A DNA stretch of 64,000 nucleotides, taken from NCBI GenBank assembly GCA_900169235.1, contig FWCC01000016.1, positions 62,001 to 126,000 on the forward strand, given 5' to 3'. This DNA comes from Zarea fungicola. Taxonomy: Eukaryota; Ascomycota; Sordariomycetes; Hypocreales; Cordycipitaceae. A program made the position numbers and the translations under genes. The notes beneath the pieces were generated by a model that saw only the letters and a list, made by a program, of their open reading frames with translations, was not told the DNA's origin and did no database searches. Below, piece after piece: positions 23,198 to 35,599 of the stretch (its first letter is position 1; the number at the start of each line of letters is the position of its first letter).

Positions 23198-23458
23198 GAG
23201 TCCTACGCGTCGTTCCGGGATCGCGTGGCCGCCATCGCCAATTGCCTCCGCCACTGCAAGCAGCTCGTCAAGTCGCTATTCGCCGTCGGCACCGGCTGGT
23301 GCATGCGCGTCGCCAACAACCCCGAAGGCGAGTACAAGCACAAGATTAACAATAAAAACGTCAACCAGAACAAGAATGCTCGGCTCAAATCGGCCCCGAA
23401 GATGAAAGATATCAAGGAGGAGGGCTTGGCGGAAAATCCAGGACCGGGTGAAGAATAA
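23195..23458 (+). other. In-frame extension after TAG stop (86 codons)
   Basis: From GAG at 23198 the frame stays open to TAA at 23456-23458. Its first 50 codons almost all end in G or C, as in the exon upstream, and encode a helical and then basic Lys/Asn-rich tail. This suggests recent or continuing coding selection past the stop. Confidence 0.55.
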
Positions 23459-25134
23459 AGAAATTATAATGATTGACAGTATTTTTTGTTTGTTTGCGTG
23501 TTGTTCTGTTTTTTTCTCCCTTTTCCGTTCGGCAGAGAGGGATGCTAACGGCTCCTTGGAGGTAGGCAACATTGATGTCGTTGGCCCCAAGGCTGTTGCA
23601 TAAAAGGATCGCGATAGTCGATGAGGCAAAAAAACCACTTGCTGGATAAGGCACAACTACGCCGTCGATTCAACGGGTGTCTGAGCCAAGCCAGTGACCG
23701 TCCCAGAAACACATTCTGACCGAGTCTTGGCGTGGATGGGAATGGCCATGAAGTGGAATTTACTGGGCCAAACCGAAGACGTGCGCGCTTGACGTCTCGA
23801 TCGCCAACGGGTGGAAAATTAGTTCGGCTTGGCGACGGCGGATGCAACCAAAAACCCGTCGATGCACTGTCATGAACACCAACCAAAGAAGCAACAGAGC
23901 CTTCAGTCATGCTCATGGGCAAACACGTCGTCAACAAATGAGCCAGACAACCCGGGCATGCCAGGGATCGTTGTTCCTATAGAGTATGCAGGTCCTGGCC
24001 CGTTGGACCTCATGTCTGCTGCTGTGGGCGGAGCGATCCTCAAGGATATCACCACTGTACAGACAGGCAGGACGCGATTGAAAGGGTGAGTGGGTGCATA
24101 GGGAATCAGTAAGGTGTCGGATGATAAGAGTGGCCGATGAGACGCATCAAATCTTATACATTGACTTGCACTAGTTTTTATAGTATTGAAGGCCCGAGCG
24201 CCTCTGGAGACAATGGAGAGTGGATTGGCTGCCGAACATGAAGGGCGCAAATCAGGTTAAGAAAAACAAAGTGGATCGCCAGCTCTGTAATATTTAGCAA
24301 GTCTAAAATTTAAGTATCGTTATGTATTGGCTTTCGAAGCCTGTGTGGAATAAATTTGGAACGTTTACATCCCGTACCGAATGTCAATGTAGCCAATGAG
24401 GATCTAGCACGCTGGAGTACAACAAGCCACATAATGAACCTCATCAAAGAGACAAACTGCATTTTTATTATTTAAAGGGACCAATCATTAATTGTAGTGT
24501 TGTAGTATTTCTTAATTTTAAATTATTTTAAACTTACTTATTCCTTTACGGTAAAAATAATATTGCTTTTCTGTTAGATGGTACCTAAGTACTCTTAATG
24601 TGTCTTTTCTTGTTATGAGGATCCTGTGACGCGCTTGCTCCTTGATGACTGCCGAAGGGATAATAGTAGCCAGCAGGAGTCGTTACGCGGCTCGAGTAGT
24701 GGTCTCTCAGCTGATATTCAGTTTAGTAATTTAATAATATTTAAATCTAACTACGACAAGAAGAATCCTCCCCTCTGTATAAAGTATTTATAAATACAGC
24801 ATTATTTATGGTGGTTGCCACGATACCTGACTTCTCGTATCTGTGGCAGGCTGCCGTTGGTTGACCGATGAAGGCCTGCAGCCAGCAGGCTTCTATGCAT
24901 ACGTTGCTTGATCAACCAGTTGCGCCTAGCCAGACGTGTATCTGTAGGTGTAAAGTTTGCAGTATGGCGCGAGAAAGTTCGAGAGGCGGCAGATTGTCTT
25001 TTTGGTCACTGTGGTCGAGTGGTTCCCTAGCACCCTTGTCCTTACAGACAAACTGCACCACTGCAAACAAGGAAATGTTCCGATATCATGTATATTATAC
25101 GCCCAGTAACTGTGCATTGCTCTTTCTTTCCCTC
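23459..25134. other. A/T-rich intergenic region
   Basis: About 1.7 kb between convergent genes. The part from 24300 to 24820 is very A/T-rich and marks the change from conserved to accessory gene content. A dispersed repeat copy lies at 24834-24893. Small frames at 23545-24089 are overlapping on both strands without recognisable products. Confidence 0.4.
24834..24893 (+). repeat. Dispersed repeat B, copy 1
   Basis: Shares with 35960-36034 the order CTCGTAT, GGCAGGCT, TTGACCGA, CCTGC and CAGGCTTC or AGGCTTC in the same orientation, with small indels. Similarity seems to fade out over the next 40 nt. Probably a decayed short element. Confidence 0.45.
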
Positions 25135-27211
25135 TCATGAAAGTGTGACGTTTTGTAGGCCAGCACTGAGCCACCACTCGTGAAGGTATGATTTACCCAC
25201 GCCAACCCTATAATATCTGTCATCCTCCTTCCCCTTACGTACTATAAGGCACCAGTACTGGCAACTTTTCGCCTTCACTGCCGGATTATCGTGAAGTCTC
25301 TTTGCTTCATCATCACGTCGACCAAGAGTGCTCATCAACGCCAACATATAGTGCGGCGCAAGAGCAGAGCTTTCGCTTTTCTGGTCGGCGGTTTGCTCGT
25401 CATACACGACCCACCCTATCAGGCGTGTGCCATCGACAAGAACCCTCGCGAGTGAAGCAGTGGCCTTGGCATGCGAGGAAGTTACATCCGAAAAAATCTG
25501 TTTCGCGATGACGCCGCTGCTAGGACTGACGTCCAAAGTATCGAAGCTTGTGGTCATTGGCAGCGCTTTCATCCGAGAGCGAATAGTTAGCTGCAACTTG
25601 CACTCCGATACTGATATGAGGTGACACATATTCTTTGCCTTGTTGATTTGTAGGAAGCGTACGCCACAGGGCACTCGCCCCCACGTCCAGGTCGGGAGGC
25701 CAAGCGGATTCACCACATCGCCCGCCTCCAACCTATGGGCTACCTGCCAGAGCAGCTGGTCGGGTAGGTTCTCCTCCCAGATACCACTCAGGTAGGTATA
25801 GTTCAACTTTTTCTGCAGCTCAGTGTGTAGTCCTTCGAGGGCCACCAGCTTGTCGGTCGGAAACGTGAGCTTCCTCTCGCTGTACGCCTCAATCACTGTT
25901 TTCCAGCGCACGTTGCGTGATATGTTGAAACACCGCTCACCTGTTTCGCGCTGAGTAATGCTCTTGCAAGACCACATAATGGCCGCTGGGGTGAAGAACA
26001 TCATGCGTCGCGATAAAAGCCACTCTTGTGTGGCCCATGAGCGCTGGTTAAGTGCGCCGTTTTCAGGGAATGCATCAGCTATGGTGTCCTCGCGAATTCT
26101 GGCGAATACTCCACTCGAGGGAGATATGGATTCAGTACCAGAAGAGCCACAGAGAAAGTTTGGTAGCTCGACTGCTGCAGATAAAGGGTCAGGCCGCAAG
26201 CGCAAGAACCCTTCGGAGGAATGATGTGCATGAGACGCAGCAATGGTAAACTCGGCCCTCTCATAGATGGATCCCATCAACACCGATTCGCGAATCCAAT
26301 CGTCTCTGTCATCTTGGACGATACAGAGTGAGTCGATCCAAATGTACGGGATATCCATAGATCGAACGATGATGATAGCATCTTGATATGTTTTTGGAAG
26401 TAGACCCCATGGGATTTCACGCTCAAAATTCTCAATATTTGATTTCAGGGATCGTATCGGCCGCTTTTCTGGCGGTCCCCAACAGTGACTCAAGGCAACA
26501 TAGCGGCCATGCCGTTGCTTGGACTGTATAATGCGTACTCTAGCATTATCTACTCGCAGCACACGATGAGGAAGAATCTTGGACGGATGGGTTTCGTCAA
26601 TAACTTCCCCTGACAGCGTCACGCTGCACAGGCTGTGTCGATCTTTGCAAGCCGCCACCCAACTTCGAAGTAGAGATATGGTACTTTCACATGCTATGCC
26701 TGAGAGCCTTGGCCTACCAATGATATCACTTGTATTGACTTCAATTTGGAAATGGTCTAATGTTAGCAATTGAAGTCCAGGGTTCGGTGTGACTGGTAGG
26801 CTTACATGGCGGGCGATAAGTCGTGAACAAGTGGACCTTGCCCCTCACAAGTTGTGATTTGCCAGATATGCAAGCAGTCGTAATCACATGTAGACTCGCC
26901 AGGTGGTGGCCGTCAGACGGTGGTTCGGGGAATGTAGTTTTGTGGGAGTCCGCTTTTGCCTCTAATCGCACTTCTGAATCCTCAAGGACCAGGTCGCCTT
27001 GACCTGGCTGCAGCCTCTTTCCCTCCTGCTGCAAAGCTACCCATAGAAGCGAACAGAAGGCGCAGTCAGACCTCGACTGTTCCAACTTGCGGACCGAATC
27101 CCACAGTGGATAAGTGCACTGTTCAGGATTCAATTGTGGTGGCGCTTTGCACGATTCCGTGAATGATTTTATGCGAAGGCCGCTACACCGCGAACAAAGT
27201 GCCATGGCCAA
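25135..27211 (-). CDS. HET-domain (heterokaryon incompatibility) protein
   Basis: Two exons: 27211-26806 and 26756-25135, 675 residues. The 49-nt intron has a GTAAGC donor and TAG acceptor; the join gives TYRPPYHFQIEVN. The HET domain shows its three signature blocks: YVALSHCWG near residue 221, TYQDAIIIVRSMDIPYIWIDSLCI near 255-275, and RESVLMGSIYERAEFTIAAS near 290-310. The N-terminal 130 residues contain paired cysteines (LCSRCSGL, CAFCSLLW), common in fungal HET proteins. HET proteins act as cytosolic triggers of programmed cell death in allorecognition and are often found in accessory, rapidly evolving regions. No NACHT or ankyrin partner domain is present. The specific recognition partner is unknown. 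Confidence 0.92.
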
Positions 27212-27670
27212 ATTTTCTGGCAGTGTTCAGCCCAGTAAAAAGTCCAATGATGCGGATAGGATACTATAGCATGGTCCTTGACGAGGCTGGACGTATTTCA
27301 GACGTACGACGCTGGAAACCAGCTGCCAAGGTCTGCGATGCAAAGTTCAGGACATGGCTTGCGCTAATCAGCGTCGCAACAATGAATGGTGCGATTTGTA
27401 GAACTGTACACAGTGCAGATATCTGGCCAGCGGAGGTCAACCATTTGCCAGTCTACCAACCTGAAACCCCATTAAAAATATTATATTCTTTATGCATGCA
27501 TGATAAACATCGTGTATTAACTCTTTACCGGGTTAATTTAGTGTTCAGTTGAGAATGGCACCGCGAGCGATAGGAGCCAGGATCCGACAAATTAGTGTCA
27601 ATCTGGTCTAGATGGGTAAGAAGGCAATGAAGAATATAAATTACATATAAATTAAGAGGAGATCACTGAA
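27212..27670. other. Intergenic spacer
   Basis: About 460 nt, A/T-rich toward 27460-27660, between two minus-strand genes. It should hold the promoter of the HET gene and the 3' end of the P450 gene. No gene seen. Confidence 0.45.
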
Positions 27671-29419
27671 CTAATTAGACTTTTCAGGTTCAAAGAAGGC
27701 AACAGGTACGCCGCGCCCCGGACAGCCAACAATTTCCGCCTTGTGAAACTGCTTGCTCCAATCATCGCGGTACTCGATCTTTTCGTATTTTTGTAGTAAT
27801 TTCACCACTGTTTCGCGATATGAAGATTAGTAATGTTAACCTATACCCAAGCTGCTTTAAAAAAAAATTGCACGTACAGACGTAACCAATCTCAGTAACG
27901 GCAAAGTTTTGGCCAATGCAAATTCGAGGACCCCCGTTGAACGGGACATAGTGCCACGGGCGTGGTGTCCAGTGTTCCCAGCGATCGGGACTGTAAATTG
28001 CTGGATCCGCAAAGTTCTCCGATTCATCAGGGTAGAGGTCTCTGCGCCGCTGCATCGCATAGGTACTGTAAATAACGTGGTTGCCCTTGAGGCAGGCAAT
28101 GTCGGACTGGTCTCCCGGGCTTGAAATTGCCGAATCCTCGACTATGAGTTGCAACATATTAGTATCTTCATCTTGAATTGGAATTTGGCAAGCTGTTTGT
28201 TCATACGGCAAGTTCTAATGTTGTACGGCACAGCAGGGTAGAGGCGCAGGGTTTCGTTGATGGCATGCGTCAAGTAGGTCATGCCCTTGATATCATCGTA
28301 CGTCGGGTTACGGGTAGGTCCAACGCTGTCCAGTACCGTCCTGCGAAGCTTCGCCCATACCTTGGGGTAGTTGGCCACTTCGTAGAGCGTCCACGACAGG
28401 GTAGAGGCCGTCGTGTCGCGTCCTGCCAAGAGGACCGCCATAATCTGGTCGCGGATGACCTTGGGATCGCGCGAATACAAGGCAATATTGTGCAAAAAGG
28501 TAAATTCCTTGTCAGACTTGGACAGCTTCTCCAGCTCATCAGGAGTAAGTGCAAGCGTCTGCTCAATATAAGGTGTCATGAACTTTTCGAGAACCTTGAT
28601 ACCGCTGTGGTACTCTTTCTGCGGCACGAGGTAGCGGAACGGTAAAAGGATGGTCAAGACCATTTGAATGCGCTGCACCACTGTAAAAGCGTTGGTGAAC
28701 GCTCCGTTGGGGTTATCGAGGCTGCCTACGGCGTGGCCGAGAAGGAAATCAGTCGTCAGGTCGAGCGTCATGCGATAGAACAAATCACACATGTCCACGG
28801 TTTGGCCCGATCCCGGTATTTTCGATAGCAGCTTATCCGACCAACGCTCGAAGATTTCCATGTCACGGACTCGATCCTTGGCGAACATGGGCCGGATCAG
28901 GGTCCGGCTGTCGTGCCACTGTGCGCCGTCGGTCGTAAAGATGCTGTCACCGAGAAAAGGGGACCATGCATCGTGAAATTTCTGGCCCTTGCCAAACGCA
29001 GCAAACTTGCTCGTCAGAACTGTCTTGATATGCTCGGGTTCCTGGGTGAAGATGATGCGGCGGCCAAAAAACAGGATCTCGACAGCATTTGGACACTCAG
29101 GTGTGGCCTTTTGAAAAATGTCCTTGAAAAAGTCGTAAAGGCGGTCCTCATTATGGCATTTAACTGCGTTCAGGGCAGCGTTGGTTGCTAATTTCAAGCC
29201 AGTGTCAGCAGTTCCATCTGGGAATTGTGCCAATAAAAAGAATTTAAAAAAAAAAAAAAAAGCACCTGAAATGGGATTTTCGCCAATAGACGCTGCACGG
29301 ATGCCAGGCGCCCTGGCCAGCCTGTATAGGAGGACAAGGCGATTCACTACATAGATCAAGAAAAGAGAAACAGGAACGGCCCATGTCAATGTAGTTGCGC
29401 CTACTGAGCTAATGAGCAT
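27671..29419 (-). CDS. Cytochrome P450, CYP52-like (alkane/fatty-acid hydroxylase clade)
   Basis: Exons 29419-28207, 28141-27878 and 27807-27671; total 537 residues, or 521 if a further 48-nt intron at 29265-29218 is spliced (see findings). Joins give IRTCLEDSAIS and EIGYVLVKLLQKY. Hallmarks: N-terminal membrane anchor (about 8-27), I-helix AGRDTTAS near 330, K-helix ETLRLYP near 388, and heme signature FNGGPRICIGQNFA near 475, where Cys ligates heme. The FNGGPRICIG form is typical of CYP52 and related fungal families, which hydroxylate n-alkanes and fatty acids at the terminal carbon in the endoplasmic reticulum with NADPH-P450 reductase. In insect pathogens such enzymes help digest cuticular hydrocarbons. 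The exact CYP family needs alignment. Confidence 0.85.
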
Positions 29420-31089
29420 ATTGACCTGCTATTTTTCAGAGATTGATATATTTTATTTTTCAATGACTGTGAAGCCGACAGAATGGCCGCCAGCAGGTCC
29501 GGGGGAAGGGGCGCTTTTAATATTGAGACTGGTCTGGCGCGATTTAAGAACTGTTTCAGGCCTAGACCAGCGCCTCGTCCGTCATCGCTTGCAGCTTGGG
29601 AATAAACTAACATTAACTACCAATAGTTCATTTTGGCGATGCTTGACAGGTCAACTTTCCGCTGTTGTGTGGAGACAATTGCATTTGACTCGAATAGCTG
29701 CTGTCAACCAGTTTCATGGTGCCTCTGGTATTGTTGGGGAAAGCCTGAAACTGCACCGGCAGATACATGAAGTCTAATAATGGAACAATCCCTGTTTCTT
29801 TCGCTTAATAGCCTCTCATACAGGCCGTGCCAACATGTGAAAGCTCCGACCATAAGCAGCTGGTTGGTCCACTGGTGTGGACATTTTAGGGCCAATGGGC
29901 AGCTAGTTAACGGATGGTCACCCGATCACGCTCCATAGCTTTGCGGAGTCGCAGTGGGAAAACTGCCTGGATTTGCCAGCCTCGTATCATCGTATCTAAG
30001 TTGGTGAGAAATGGCGCTCTGGCACCCGCTTGTTGTTAAAAGGGATGTCTCTGGTCAGCGTGAGCCTGCAACCTGCTCACCAGGGTTTGGCTCGTGTTTT
30101 CATTATTTAAAGACCTGTTTGCAGAATCTCGATCACTACCCCACCACAGTGCAACACGCAAGCGTTAGTTGGCATCACAAAAGCCGACTTCCTGCTCCAT
30201 CAATTCTCCTGCCTGCACCATGATGAATGTGCTCGCCACTGCGGCGAATGCAAGTGCCAGTTATGCGTGAACCTGATAAATGGCTTGTGCATACATTCAT
30301 TCATTTAATTGGATGCTCCGCTATACCTGCAAAGAACGGCTTTGGTCTAACTATATGATGTGTGAATGAGGCAAAAAGCAAAACACGGGCACCTCATGGT
30401 GACTGTCGGCCTGCTGAGCGTGACCTAATTCCTGCAACTACCGGATCCCCCGCCACTGCCAAGATTTAGCCACGATTCTTCACTTTCTGGATTTTCTAAT
30501 GTCGTTCCTAGACGGCTTATTATCTCAATTCCGTATTGAGATGGCCATGGAAAATAGCTCCGTTTTGATTTTCATCACTTGGCGCAGTTATGCAGTCGTT
30601 CCTTTGCAAACAGCTACCCGGCAGGCAACCATGGTTCTAGAAACGTAAGCCGGAAGGTTTACTTAAATCTTTTTATGTAGCCAAGTAACTCTATTGCCTT
30701 TTGCCTATATCTTAGTTAGGCGGTGAGCGCCCATCAACGGCCGAAGAAAACGCAAATGCTGCGAGTAGCCACCCGGCATAGGCGACGCAAAGGCACTCTG
30801 CAATTGTGATGAAGGTTAGTGATCCTTGAGGCAGGCTAGCACATTAATGATCGTTTGAATGTTATCTGAAGTGTAAACACTTGCCGAAACTTGATATTGC
30901 CCTTTTTGCGTTTGCATGTTTTCCCTTCCGTGCGGCGCGTTGCATTCCGAGCAAACGGCGAACACTCACATACGCCACTACAACCGGCGCATTGTTTCAG
31001 TTCCTTCATAAATGCTTAAGCTCACTCACCATTGAAATCAATTTTTTTGGCCCACCAATTCAACCTCTTTTCTCCACAACCCAAGCGAA
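29420..31089. promoter_or_regulatory. Divergent intergenic region, P450 / P-loop ATPase
   Basis: About 1.7 kb between divergent genes. No frame has coding character. A CTTTTCTCC-type pyrimidine-rich leader precedes the ATPase start at 31060-31080. Specific regulatory sites were not identified. Confidence 0.4.
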
Positions 31090-32974
31090 ATGCCGAGCTA
31101 TCTGGACGAAGCAGAGGACTTCGCCGAGTTGGCACGCCATTTGAGGCTTCTTCAACCTGAAAACAGCTCCAATGCCAATGCAGAGATTGCCAGTACGCCA
31201 ATATTTACCCATAATGCCAAACGTCTCGCTCTGCAGCGCGCCAAGCAAACCACCGAGGCAGGCTTCACGCAATATGGGCTACTCGCCTGCACATCACCAG
31301 ACAGCCAGACGAACCGCGGCATCAATGATACAGTATCAGATCCGCGGCTATTCTACAATGTTTCCACGCCATCTAGTGTTTTTATCTGTGGAAGCCAAGG
31401 ATCAGGCAAGAGTCATACTCTGAGCTGTCTACTGGAAAACTGTCTCGTTCCCTCGGATGCCAATCGTCTCCCGCGGCCGTTGACAGGCATCGTATTTCAT
31501 TACGATACATTCAATTCAGACACGGGAGGTACACCCTCAGAAGCTGCGTTTCTTTCCTCCAGTAAAGACGTCAAAGCTCGCGTTCTCTGTGCACCAACCA
31601 ATCGAGTCAAAATTGAGGTATGAAGGGCTCACACATTGTGATTCCTCTAAAACCCATCTTTGTTGTTTTACTGCGCTTTGGGCTAACTTATCGATTTGGT
31701 TAGAAATTATATAGCTGCCTTCCAAACGTTGCTGTAGAGGAGTTTAGGATCCATGAATCGCAGCTCAATACAAAACGAATGCTGGATCTGATGGCCGTGG
31801 GGTCCGTTGCAGGCGATTCTTGGCCGTTGTACATGCACAGCGTGACTCGTATATTGCGAAATATGCGCCTTGAACAGCAGGCAACCGGTGAAGAAGGGTT
31901 CAACTACGGCGAATTCAAAGCCCGTCTGACAGATGAATCTCTGATTGGATCGCAGCTGGGTCCTTTGCAGCAACGACTCGATGCGCTCGAGAGTTTTATG
32001 GTATCGCACCAAGCCACCCAGACTAGACTCCGAACCGGTCAGGGCAAGTGGGCAAGAAATGGAACATTTAGCAAGAGCCCAAAAACGGTGGACAATACTT
32101 GGAACCCAAAGGTAAGAAAATTACGACTAAAAAATAACTGCCACTGACCATTACTCTTGACAGGCTGGCCAGCTTACGATTGTGGATTTGTCTTGTCCTT
32201 GCATCACAGATGTGACGGCATGCTCCCTGTTCAACATCTGTTTGAGCCTCTTTTTAGAGCAAGATTCAGATGTAGGTCGTGTTATTGCGCTTGATGAAGC
32301 GCATAAATACATGAAGGACTCTGTTGAATGCGCGACCCTCACAGAGTCACTCCTCTCCACTATCCGTCTGCAGCGACACTTGGCCGCTCGAGTCTTTATT
32401 TCTACTCAAGAGCCAACAATATCTCCCAAGCTTTTGGACTTGTGCTCCGTCACCATTGCACACCGTTTTACCTCACCTGAGTGGCTGAACACACTGAGAG
32501 GTCACCTCGCCGGCCGCCTCGAACATTGCTGGGGCTGTCTCAGCGGATAATGAATCCGGCACCGACGGCAGTGAAGTAGCCCTGTCTCCTATCATACAGG
32601 TGGGGGGCACTGAAGGGATGCTCGCAGAGATTTTTGCGCAAATTGTGTCCCTACATACAGGCGAGGCATTACTCTTTGCACCAAATGCCACTATTGGTGT
32701 TCGCATGGGGCGGCGGGTCTTTCCAGAAGACAGGGTTGATGAAAGCTCGTCATCTTTGCATGCTGCTTCGGAAACAACAGTGGAAAGCTACAAGTCTTCT
32801 AACGACTCAATGCAGCTGAGCTTGTCTGAGCTTGACAACGCAGCTGGAGGCAGCTGCGACACCAAAGGAGATCTGCATCCTGCAGAGGCGATTCAACTGG
32901 CAAGCGGAGTGTTGAAGATTTGCATTCGCAACCGTGTTACGCAAGATGGAGGTAAGTCTGTCCTCGCAAAATGA
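31090..32974 (+). pseudogene. P-loop ATPase gene with a single frameshift
   Basis: Exons 31090-31617, 31704-32111 and 32164 onward. Walker A is GSQGSGKSHT at about residues 101-110; Walker B is VIALDEAHKYM at about 352-362, followed by STIRLQRHLAARVFISTQEPT, a sensor-like block as in HerA/FtsK-type ATPases. The third exon's frame runs into a stop at 32548-32550, but from 32513 another frame continues without a break (AASNIAGAVSAD... to GGKSVLAK, stop 32972-32974) and carries the rest of the domain, including EIFAQIVSLHTGEALLF. The shift falls at 32509-32513 with no room for an intron. Either the gene is freshly inactivated or the assembly has a one-base error. Related ATPases are multi-copy in fungi; their role is unknown to me. 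Confidence 0.65.
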
Positions 32975-34315
32975 ACGCAGAATAAGTAAAATTGCGAAAT
33001 AAAAAGAAATAGAGAGAAAGAAAAGAGAATGGAGAGAAGGGCAACGGCTATCTACAGCCAGTGCACCAGAAAGCAATTGGAATAGAGAGAGAAAGAAAGA
33101 GCATCGCGAGAAATAATATTTTATTAATAGATTAATTTAATGCTCTTTTAAAGACTTCAGAACAATATTCTTCAAGAGTTTTGTCCAGAGCCACCATGAC
33201 CTTGATGAGATTCTAAGTCTTCTGGACCACCTGTTACTACGACTGCAGACGCTACCCAAAAGCGTCAACTGGGCAGTATTGGGTACCAACCTGTGATGAA
33301 GCTGAGCCTTATGAGCATTAAATAGGTTAGAAAGCCATAATGAGTAATTGCTTAACTATTGTAGGCTGTCTCTGATCATTAGAGGATGCCATGTCAAGCA
33401 AGGCTAGCACCCCGACTGCAACTTCAGGTAGAGCTTTGGCGTATCCTCCGACATGACTGTAGCAAGAAATCATTAGGGTTATAGGACTTTAAATGCAATT
33501 TATTCTAAGATGCGGTAAGAGTTCTATTATCATACTTCACAAAGGATTGTAGATCGAACCATTAGCCCAATGTCGCTCCAAGGCCTGCTATCCCTCGTCG
33601 CGGATACCCAGCCTTAGCACTTCCTCCACCCAATCTCAAACCATCCAAACACTAGACGCAGGGCTACGATTTATCAGCAGGCAGGAGATGACTGCGGCGT
33701 AGTCGAAAAAGACGTGAACAAGAGACACACCTCGGCTTTACGCTCGGCGTTCGACATAGCAATGGATACGACATATTTTATAAGTTGAAAATTTTGTAAC
33801 TTAATAAACAGTACATGTGCACGATAGGCGGAGCAAATGGTAGTGTTTGTATACAGCTGTAACAGAATCTTCAAGACGAGCATTACCTGATCGAGGGATT
33901 GGTTTGGGCCCTCTAGCCGCCATATGTTTGCGATTGCCATAGGCGCCCAGTACTTTGTGCAATATCTACCATTGTTACGATACTGAAGGGGCTGCGGCCC
34001 CTTCCCACTCCAGGGGAGGTTTCTTAAGACATTCATAGCTCGTAAGCCGAGAAGACCATTTTGGGAGTCGTGAAAAATGGTTACCATAAAGGCTATTTCA
34101 CCACAAGCAATGTCGGAGGGTGCATGGCCGAACTGGGTCACAAAGACCGCGGTTTGTCATCCATGCGTGGAGAGACCAATGTGGCGCGATGTTGATTATA
34201 AATCCGATACATGTGAACTAGACAACCTATTTATTATGAGAAGGCCGACCAGCAAAGCAGTGACTCTTTCCGTTAAGCAGTTTATTATAACGCGACAGTA
34301 AAACCTATAGCTACT
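32975..34315. other. A/T-rich intergenic region, possibly decayed sequence
   Basis: About 1.3 kb. A minus-strand frame of 155 codons lies at 33674-34141 but matches no family I recognise and lacks clear codon bias. The segment 33120-33150 is almost pure A/T. May contain degraded gene or element remains. Confidence 0.35.
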
Positions 34316-35517
34316 ATGTTGAATAGAGCAGTATGGATTGATGCAAAGGCCAGTGAGCCTCGCATCGGAGACGCAGATACTCCAGAACCGGGGGCCAACG
34401 AAATTCTTATCAGGGTACTTATAAGCTAATGGGATAAATTCAATAAATTCGCTAATAAATAATCATATCAGACAAAAGCCGTTGCTGTTCAGCCAGGCGA
34501 ATGGAAAATTCAGGGGGGCATTATTCCCATCCAATTGACATACCCAACAATAATAGGTCGTAAGTTCAAGCAATAGATTCTATTTTTTGCGGCAAAATAA
34601 AGCTGAGAATCTTTCAGTCTCATTCTCCGGAGTTATTGAAAAGGTTGGACCGGGTGTCGAGCGGTTCAAACCGGGAGATCGCGTTCTGACAAATACCACT
34701 GGTGTCCTTCGCGACGATCATCGATTCGGTGCTTACCAAAGGTTCGCACTTGCGCCTCAGCAGTTGACATCAAAGGTAAGATTCCAATGAAATAAATTTT
34801 GAGGTTGTAAGTGGTATCACTGATAATTTCATAATTTGAAAGATCGCGGACACCCCGTTTGATGAAGCAGCAAACTTGGCCACAGCCTATGCATCAGCAA
34901 GTTCACTTTTTTTGCAGCTCGGTCTTAATCGGCCACAATTTCCCAAGACTGCAGTTGAAAACGGGAAAGTTCTCATTTGGGGCATTTCATCCTCTTTTGG
35001 AGCACTTGCGGCACAACTAGCGAGCCACGCCGGTTACACCGTGGTTGGAGTGGCACGTGGCCGTCACTCCTCCATGGTCGAGGCGCTGGGCGTGTCATAT
35101 TTTATTGACAGGACATTGGCCAGCGTTGTAACCGATTTGATAGCTCTTGGCCCATTTAATGCAGTTCTTGCGGCGGCAGATGACGGAGAGGACCAGGTCA
35201 AAATCGGGCACGTATTGGCGGCACAGGGAGGAGGAGAGTTTTTAACCACTGCGGGTGTACGAAAGAATGTAAAATTACCGGAAGGCACAACTGGGCGCTT
35301 TCACCAGTTTCTTGATGATTACTTGGACCCAAAAAACAAAGAGTTTACGCAATGGTTCTGGTGGGACTACTTGGAGAAACTATTGGCAAACAGGATGCTG
35401 AGAAGTGTACCGCTTGAAATCTACGGGGGTCTATCTCGGGTTGGTGATGCATGGGATACACTCCGGTTTTCTAATGTAAGTGGGAAGCGGCTGATTATAA
35501 ATCCCGAGCAAGATTAG
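34316..35517 (+). CDS. Zinc-less medium-chain dehydrogenase/reductase (quinone oxidoreductase / enoyl-reductase-like)
   Basis: Four exons: 34316-34414, 34472-34559, 34618-34775 and 34843-35517, 339 residues, the normal length for this family. All phases agree and introns have GTACTT, GTAAGT and GTAAGA donors. The N-terminal GroES-like fold holds FSGVIEKVGPGVERFKPGDRV (about 65-85; the usual GxV..VG..V..F..GDRV pattern). The Rossmann motif VLIWGISSSFGALAAQLA starts near 157 and binds NADPH. No structural-zinc Cys cluster is seen. Fungal relatives act as quinone oxidoreductases, as 2-haloacrylate or enoyl reductases, or as trans-acting enoyl reductases in polyketide clusters. No polyketide synthase lies in this window, so a detoxifying or catabolic role is as likely. 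Confidence 0.85.
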
Positions 35518-35599
35518 CAAGACTGGACCCCATCAATGAGGAATCTAAATTACGAGCTCATTCAATGCCCAGACCTAGTACGCAGAATGCTGTAAGAAA

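Noticed and set aside
23426..23452. NPGP motif near the end of the post-TAG extension (LAENPGPGEE), recalling 2A ribosome-skipping peptides
   Set aside because: The 2A consensus needs D-x-E-x-NPGP; here the Asp and Glu positions are Gly and Ala, and only two residues follow, so skipping would release nothing meaningful.
23545..24089. Overlapping frames on both strands (130 and 86 codons)
   Set aside because: No family, overlapping each other and lying in the 3' region of the preceding gene.
31090..32974. Reading the P-loop gene as a NACHT/NLR-type immune receptor near the HET gene
   Set aside because: The Walker A and B context resembles HerA/FtsK-type ATPases; there are no NACHT motifs and no WD40, ankyrin or TPR repeats.
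33674..34141. 155-codon minus-strand frame in the A/T-rich spacer
   Set aside because: No recognisable domain, poor codon bias and no splice-linked partner exons; could be a remnant but cannot be supported.
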